This document shows, piece by piece, positions 57,763-64,000 of a DNA stretch of 64,000 nucleotides (positions are counted from its first letter, which is position 1; each line of letters begins with the position of its first letter). The position numbers were made by a program, and so were the translations under genes. The notes beneath the pieces are model-generated. The model was not told where the DNA came from, did not search any database, and saw nothing but the letters and a program-made list of their open reading frames with translations. The stretch comes from Ilex aquifolium (Eukaryota > Streptophyta > Magnoliopsida > Aquifoliales > Aquifoliaceae). The DNA lies in contig OX637394.1 of assembly GCA_951799425.1 (NCBI GenBank), positions 28,928,001 to 28,992,000 on the forward strand. Direction: 5' to 3'.

Positions 57763-59583
57763 TGATGAGCGCATAATATTGCATATTTGAAGGGCTCATT
57801 ACATGCATTATAACTCAACTTTTGCATTTAAATACTTAGTGTTAGCCAAAATTGTCTATAATGTTGATATTTTGATGTTGCAACCTTTTATAGCTTAAAT
57901 GATTGATTTTAGGACATTGCAACCTTGATGGATGTGTGGTGAAGGCATGGATACAATACATGAAGAATTGGAGGCTTAAAAGTGAAGAAATCAAGAAGGC
58001 ATTGGTGCTTGGGAACAAGGGCACCAGCTGCAGCAACAATTGGAAGAACTGCCTCGGAATTCCTCCATTTTGACCATGATCTACTCAGAATTTGGAAAAG
58101 TTAAAAACATGAAAGTTGTAGATATGGGTGTCTTCTGTTTGGTGTCAAAATTTCAGCCCAATCCAACGGTTGGATCAAGAGTTATGCCGATTCTACCGAA
58201 GGTGGTCCAGTACCGGTACTCCGGACCTTCTGGTCGCGAAAACAGCCTGTAACTCAACTTTGAGGCTTGGGGGTCCCACCTACACTTCTTCCACGCCTAT
58301 CCCAACATTTCCTTACACATTTACAGGCCTCCTACACTCAAGTGGAAGACTTTAAAGGCCAATGCATTAAAGGAGGAATGGGGGGAAGTGGGCTGCCCAG
58401 ACTATGATCTCCTAGCCTGTCAAAGCCATCTATTCAGCCCTCTCTTGAGGGGAGCTCGTTCACACAGCTAGGGGAGAGCCTCTTGGACGTTTTGGCAAGT
58501 CTCCACACACCAATATATTCAGCATTACACAAGCTTGAAAAGGGAGTTGGCTACCTAAGCTTAGGATTAGATATAGAAAGCTCCAAGGGGGAAGATGATG
58601 AATATTGCTCAAAGTGACGTTTTTGCATTTTTCTTCCACTCTTTCACTTGTAGTTTAATGTAAAAACCTTGTAAGCTTCATTTATTGTCTTTAATGTCAC
58701 TCCTTTCAAGTTTATTGCAAGTTTACTTTCATGTTCTTCATTTCACCATTGTTATTTAAGTTTTCTTCATTTCAAGCTTTTATATTGGGTATTGCATATT
58801 TTCCTTCATAGCTTTAGATTTCTTGCTTTAACTTAAGTTTCATGCTTTAAATCTCCATTTCTCTTCCATGTCCATCTACATTATGCTTGTCTAGCATTTT
58901 TAATATGAGTAGCTAGGATTTAAGTTGGTTAATCCAAGGGAAAATTCCTCTTGGGAATACCATTTTCAACTTTTCTTCATTCCTCCCTTTAGAGTCAAAT
59001 GGTTCGGTTTGACGGGGTTGAGAGTGGATGAGTTGGTGAGCCTTTGATATTCCGTAGGCCTAATCACGGTTTATGCTTAGATACTCACCAATCTCGTCCC
59101 TAGCTTCCCCCGAATCAATCGTTCATTCATGCTCAATCGGAGGGAGGCTTTGAGTTGATTTGGTATTCCCATTGGAATGAACCCTTTGGATTAGCCAACA
59201 CTTGCTTTCTTGCATTTTCATTTTGAACAAAACTCACCAAAACACAAATACAAGATTTTACACTTTCTTTTCACTTTTGCAAAATCACTTTCACAAAACT
59301 CCCTTTCCTTCCCTGAGGAGACGACCTTGGAATATTTTCCAAGTAAAACACACGACCACAAAAGACTCCTTTCGATTGGGGAGCATTTTTGTGCACACCG
59401 CATCTCATTCCATCTATTTTGTTCATCACATTTCCATTCACATCCATTTTGTTGTTGTTTCCTATCTTCTTGCATCATCCGGAGGGAGAGTGACACTCCC
59501 CCATCACTAAAAGCCACATACACACATTGAGGGTGAGGGTGATGTTACGAGGTTAGGAAACAACAACGTTTTCCAATCAATCA
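57763..59583 (+). mobile_element. Solo LTR S4 (family S), TSD CAATA
   Basis: 1821 bp, starting TGATGAGCGCATAATATTGC and ending CCAATCAATCA, with CAATA at 57758-57762 and 59584-59588. It shares the GAGGAGACGACCTT and AAGTAAAACAC blocks with S1-S3 and is closest to S3 in the 3' half. A palindrome AGTACCGGTACT is at 58209-58220, different again from those in S1/S2 and S3. Confidence 0.9.
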
Positions 59584-59588
59584 CAATA

Positions 59589-61129
59589 CCCTCATGATGA
59601 TCCATTGGTGGTACGAGCTGTGGTGGCTAACATGACCGTTCATCGAGTTCTGATCGATAACGGGAGCTCGGCAGACATCATTTTTGCACCTGCATTCGAA
59701 AAAATGGACATAGGAAGGAAAAAACTTGAACCTGTAAGTACTCACTTGCTGGGATTCTCAGGAGAAAGAGTGCTCCCTCTGGGCTCAATACAACTTGTGC
59801 TCACCCTAGGTGACCCACCTTGCCAAGCCACCACGACCGTAAAATTCCTAGTGGTGGATGCACCTTCTGCATACAACATCTTGCTTGGAAGGCCATCCCT
59901 TAATTCTATGAGGGCAATCCCAATGGCCTATCACTTGGTCGTTAAGTTTCCAACAGAAAATGGAATTGGAGTGGTCCGGGGAGACAAGCGTATAGCAAGA
60001 GAATGCTACATGGCGTCTGTAAAGATTAAAGAGGTTGAGAACATCCAACTGGATGAACTTGACATGAGGGATGAGCTGGAAACAAGACCAATGCCCTCAG
60101 AAGAGCTGGAGCCAATTCAGCTGGACAAGGAACCAGAACACCTCGTTTATATAGGGTCCAAGCTGAGCAGAGAGGTCAAAAACCTCCTCATCCAGTTCTT
60201 GAAGGAAAATATATGAGTGTTTGCATGGAAACAAGAAGATATGGAAGGTATCGACCCCTCGATTATTACGCACAAACTCAGCGTGAATCCTACCTGCAAA
60301 CCTATCAAACAGAAGCGGAGAAGTTTCGCCCCAGAATGACAAAAAGCAATCAACGAAGAGGTCGGAAAACTCCTCCACGCAAAGGCCATCAGGGAGGTTG
60401 ACTGCCCCACCTGGCTAGCAAATGTGGTTCTTGTCAAAAAAACCAATGGTAAGTGGCGACTGTGCATCGATTTCACTGACCTCAACCGAGCATGCCCTAA
60501 GGACAGCTTTCCCTTACCTCAGATCGACTTAATAGTGGACGCCACAGCCGAACACGAACTCCTTAGCTTCATGGACGCCTTCTCAGGTTATAACCAGATC
60601 AGGATGGATCCCGGCGACCGAGAGAAGACCTCCTTTGTGACTGAACAGGGAACATACTGTTATCAGGTTATGCCTTTTGGATTGAAAAACGCTGGAGCCA
60701 CTTACCAAAGGTTGGTGAATAGGATGTTCCAAAAGCAGATAGGTGCGTCCATGGAAGTTTACATCGATGACATGTTAGTAAAGTCACTGAAGGCAGATCC
60801 TAAAGGAATACAAGATGAAGCTCAACCCTGCGAAGTGTGCATTCGGGGTCTCGGCAGGAAAGTTTCTTGGTTTTATAGTTAGCAGCCGAGGAATTGAAGT
60901 TAAACCAGAAAAGGTTAGGGCGGTGTTAGATATACAATCACCATCCAACACAAGGGAGGTACAACGTCTGACAAGTAGAATAGCTGCCTTGAGCCGTTTT
61001 GTGTCCAGGTCAAGCGATAAGTGCCAATCATTCTTTCAAGTCTTGAAGAAGGCATTCCAGTGGGATGTCAAGTGCGAAGAAGCATTCAAGGGCTTAAAAA
61101 ATTACATGAGCTCCCCCCTGTTTTGGTAA
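59589..61129 (+). pseudogene. Tat2 protease (right part) and reverse transcriptase
   Basis: The protease motif VLIDNGSSADII is at about 59644-59680. Stops lie at 60214-60216 and near 60337. RT runs from 60424 with WRLCIDFTDLNRACPKD, FMDAFSGYNQIRMD, FGLKNAGATYQR and YIDDMLVKS. About 35 bp present in Tat1 are missing near 60800, shifting the frame; the thumb and connection continue 60815-61129. A one-base loss in the C-run near 61112 shifts it again. Confidence 0.88.
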
Positions 61130-62418
61130 GCCCTTTAGAAGGGGAAGTCCTTACCCTCTACCTGGCAGTTTCAGATTTTTCAACAAGCTCAGCGCTGGTT
61201 AGGGAGCGAGACATAGTTCAGCAACCAGTCTACTACTGCAGCAGAGCTCTGAGGGGGGCAAATGAGAGATATCCAAAGATGGAGAAACTCGTTTTAGCTT
61301 TGGTTACAACAGCTAGGAGACTTAGACCCTATTTCCAGGCTCATACTATCGAGGTTCCAACAGACCAGCCGTTGAAACAAGTGTTACATAAGCCAGAGTC
61401 TTCGGGGAGGTTGGTTAAATGGGCCATTGAGCTCAGTGAGTTTGATATCAGATATAAGCCAAGGACTGCCATCAAAGGGCAAATTTTGGTGGATTTCATC
61501 GCAAAATTCACAGCAGCAGCCCCTATGGAGACCACAGATTCAATACCAGACCTCCCCATATGGAGGCTTTCAGTGGATGGAGCTGTCAATGCTCAGGGAA
61601 GTGGTGCAGGTATGATCTTGACCTCTCCAGAAGGATTAGATGTTGAGTATGCCCTTAGATTTGGGTTTAAGGTTTCAAATAACGAGGCAGAGTATAAAGC
61701 TGTCATCACTGGGCTCAATCTTGCTCGTTCTATGGAAGCAGAACAGCTGGAGATCTGCAGTGACTCTCAACTAGTGGTAAAACAGATAGAGGAATCCTAC
61801 GAAGCGAGAGGCGAAAAAATGATCCTTTACCTCAGAAAGGTACGAGAACTAATGACGAAGTTTGTGCATGTTAAGGTCATACACATTCCCAGGACAGAGA
61901 ATTCACGAGCAGATGCGTTGGCAAGGTTAGCAACTGCCTCACAAGAGGACTTGGATAGGCTAATACCAGTTGAGCACCTTCCAGAGCCTTCAGTAAGCAT
62001 TGAAAAAGAAGAAATGCTACCAATCGTAGCTCAGCCGAGCTGGATGGACCCCATCATAGGGTACCTACAAAACGGAACCTTGCCAAACGATGCTAAGGAG
62101 GCCTCCAAGCTCAAAACCAGGTCAGCCAGATTCTCTATGCTGCAAGGAAATCTATACAAACGAGGATTTTCAGCACCTCTCCTTAAATGCGTAGGAGATG
62201 AAGACGCCAATTATATACTTAGAGAAGTACATGAGGGAATATGTGGCAATCACATCGGAGCTCGGGCCTTGGCAAGAAAAGCACTAAGGCAGGGATATTA
62301 TTGGCCGACCATGCTCAAAGATGCCACCGAATTGGTCAAAAGATGCAAGACTTGCCAAGAGCATGCCAATATTTCCCATTGTCCACCCGAGCTGCTAACC
62401 TCGGTGGTAAGCCCATGA
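61115..62418 (+). pseudogene. Tat2 RNase H, archaeal-type RNase H and integrase N-terminus
   Basis: An uninterrupted frame holds RNase H (YLAVSDFSTSSALV, YPKMEKLVLAL, TDQPLKQVL), the archaeal-type RNase H (LSVDGAVNAQGSGAGM, NNEAEYKAVI, CSDSQLVVKQ) and the integrase zinc domain (HEGICGNHIG, then RCKTCQEH). It ends at a TGA (62416-62418) where Tat1 has TGG. Confidence 0.9.
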
Positions 62419-63276
62419 CCCTTTCAGCAGTGGGGTTTGGACATTCTTGGACCCCTTCCCACCGGTATAGGACAATGCAAGTTTGCTATGATAGGGGTGG
62501 ATTACTTCACCAAGTGGGCAGAGGTCGAACCCTTGGCTACAATCACCGAACAAAAAGTCCAAAACTTCGTTTGGAAATCGATAGTTTGCAGGTTTGGGGT
62601 TCCCAGAGCAGTCGTGTCTGACAATGGGAAACAGTTTGACAACTCAAAATTTAAAAGGTTTTGTGCTGAGCTCGGGATAAAGAACTATTTCTCAGTTCCT
62701 GCACATCCTCAATCCAATGGACAAGCAGAGGTCACAATCAGAACCATAAAGACAGCTCTGAAGACCAAACTAGAAAACCTAAAAGGCAAGTGGGTGGAAT
62801 ACATCCCTGAAGTGTTGTGGGCCTGCAGGACCACCGTCAGATCAGCAACTCAGGAAACCCCGTTTGCTTTGGCCTTTGGAACCGAGGCAGTGGCACCTGT
62901 CGAGGTAGGGCTTCAATCACCTAGGGTGGAGTTTGCAGATGCCGAGCACAATGGTGAGTCTCTCCTACTGAACCTCGATCTCTTGGATGAAAAAAGAGAC
63001 AGAGCTCTGCATCGCGTCCAAATTTACCAAAGGAAAACTGCAAGATACTACGACAGGAAGGTAAGGCACAGAAGTTTCAAGGTTGGAGACTTGGTACTGA
63101 GGAAGCTTCTGCTTGCAAAGAGGGATCCCACGCATGGAAAGCTGGGACCCAACTGGGAAGGACCCTATATCATATCAAGGGTAATCAGACCAGGAAACTA
63201 CGAGTTGCAAACAGAGGAAGGAAAGATCCTATCTCACTCTTGGAATGCCAAACACCTTAAGAAGTTCTTTCAGTAA
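62419..63276 (+). pseudogene. Tat2 integrase catalytic core and C-terminus
   Basis: After the single stop the same frame continues with the catalytic core. The D-D-E residues are readable: GVDYFTKWAE, VSDNGKQFD and NGQAEVTIRTIK. The C-terminal part has YYDRKVRHRSFKVGDLVLR and LGPNWEGPYII, ending at the natural TAA (63274-63276). This is the best preserved integrase in the window. Confidence 0.9.
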
Positions 63277-63384
63277 GTTTTCCTTGTAATAGAGCTATTT
63301 TCAATAAAAATAAACGAGTCTTTTATTCATCCTCATATGATTTCCAAAGTAAAGGAATGTGCAACAAGTACATATGAAACGAGC

Positions 63385-64000
63385 TCTATAACTAACGACA
63401 AGCTTCTCAGCTTATAAAATTCAAGATGAGCTCTTCAGCTCATATGCAAACGATAAGCTTCTCAGCTTATAAAATTCAAGATGAGCTCTTCCGCTCATAT
63501 ACAAACGATAAGCTTCTCAGCTTATAAAACTCAAGATGAGCTCTTCAGCTCATATGCAAACGATAAGCTTCTCAGCTTATAAAACTCAAGATGAGCTCTT
63601 CAGCTCATATACAAACGATAAGCTTCTCAGCTTATAAAACTCAAGATTAGCTCTTCAGCTCATATACAAACGATAAGCTTCTCAGCTTATAAAACTCAAG
63701 ATGAGCTCTTCAGCTCATATACAAATGATAAGCTTCTCAGCTTATAAAATTCAAGATGAGCTCTTCCGCTCATATGCAAATGATAAGCTTCTCAGCTTAT
63801 AAAACTCAAGATGAGCTCTTCAGCTCATATACAAACGATAAGCTTCTCAGCTTATAAAACTCAAGATGAGCTCTTCAGCTCATATACAAACGATAAGCTT
63901 CTCAGCTTATAAAATTCAAGATGAGCTCTTCAGCTCATATACAAACGATAAGCTTCTCAGCTTATAAAACTCAAGATGAGCTCTTCAGCTCATATGCAAA
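63385..64000. repeat. 55-bp tandem array with two hairpins per unit (Tat2)
   Basis: At least eleven units, period 55 bp (CAAG at 63422, 63477, 63532), continuing past the window end. The unit is the same as in Tat1 and has the same two hairpins, but units within this array are more alike (a CATATACAAACG linker in place of CATAAACAAACG), so it was homogenised separately. Confidence 0.93.

Larger units (their letters stand above)
55290..64000 (+). mobile_element. Tat-lineage retrotransposon Tat2 (right end outside window)
   Basis: It starts TGATGATGAGCTCAGC at 55290 and runs past the window edge inside its hairpin array. Its internal region is closely similar to Tat1 throughout gag and pol, while its LTR (642 bp) is clearly diverged. 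It is in the same orientation as Tat1 and the host gene, 207 bp after exon 4. A family-S solo LTR (57763-59583) splits the protease region. Breaks include stops, a deletion of about 35 bp near 60800 and a one-base loss near 61112. Confidence 0.9.

Overview
The window looks like a repeat-rich nuclear chromosome segment from a flowering plant, probably a eudicot. The evidence is plant-type LTR retrotransposons of the Athila and Tat lineages (Ty3/gypsy), U2-type GT-AG introns, a MULE-type MITE and a split nuclear gene for an outer-envelope beta-barrel protein. No prokaryotic gene organisation is visible. The species cannot be told from the sequence.

Layout. (1) 1-3294: two LTR-type sequences. 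(2) 3295-11852: a badly decayed Tat element (Tat3, + strand) carrying two solo LTRs (S1, S2), each with a perfect 5-bp target-site duplication (TSD). (3) 11853-17860: decayed minus-strand ORFs resembling an Athila-type third ORF, then further LTR fragments. (4) 17865-33031: an Athila-like element of 14 kb (18617-32664, minus strand; TSD GCACT; tRNA-Asp-like primer site) inserted into the U3 of an older LTR of its own family. (5) 33032-39250: AT-rich intergenic DNA with microsatellites, a MITE and a large inverted repeat. (6) 39257-55083: the first four coding exons of an OEP39-like Omp85-family gene. Its intron 1 is swollen to 15.3 kb by a Tat element (Tat1, 39516-54520, TSD GTAAC), and a second Tat element (Tat2, from 55290 to beyond the window end) sits just after exon 4, presumably in intron 4. 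Later exons would lie past the right edge.

How the parts work. Each retroelement once encoded gag, protease, reverse transcriptase, RNase H and integrase on one long frame; all copies are now broken by stops and frameshifts. Several breaks in Tat1/Tat2 are CGA/TGA or CAG/TAG differences, as expected from decay of methylated cytosines. Two non-canonical parts stand out. Tat1 carries, antisense to gag-pol, an apparently intact four-exon gene (53168-50570) with its own TATA box. The Athila-like element carries, upstream of its third ORF, an internal TATA box plus an array of TTCGAA palindrome pairs that copies the architecture of its own LTR promoter. Palindrome pairs of different sequence also occur in the other LTR families here, as if dyad symmetry, not sequence, were being kept.

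After the integrase stop, Tat1 and Tat2 both carry 55-bp tandem repeats in which every unit can fold into two short hairpins. All positions and alignments were read by eye; family names come from recognised motifs and not from database searches.
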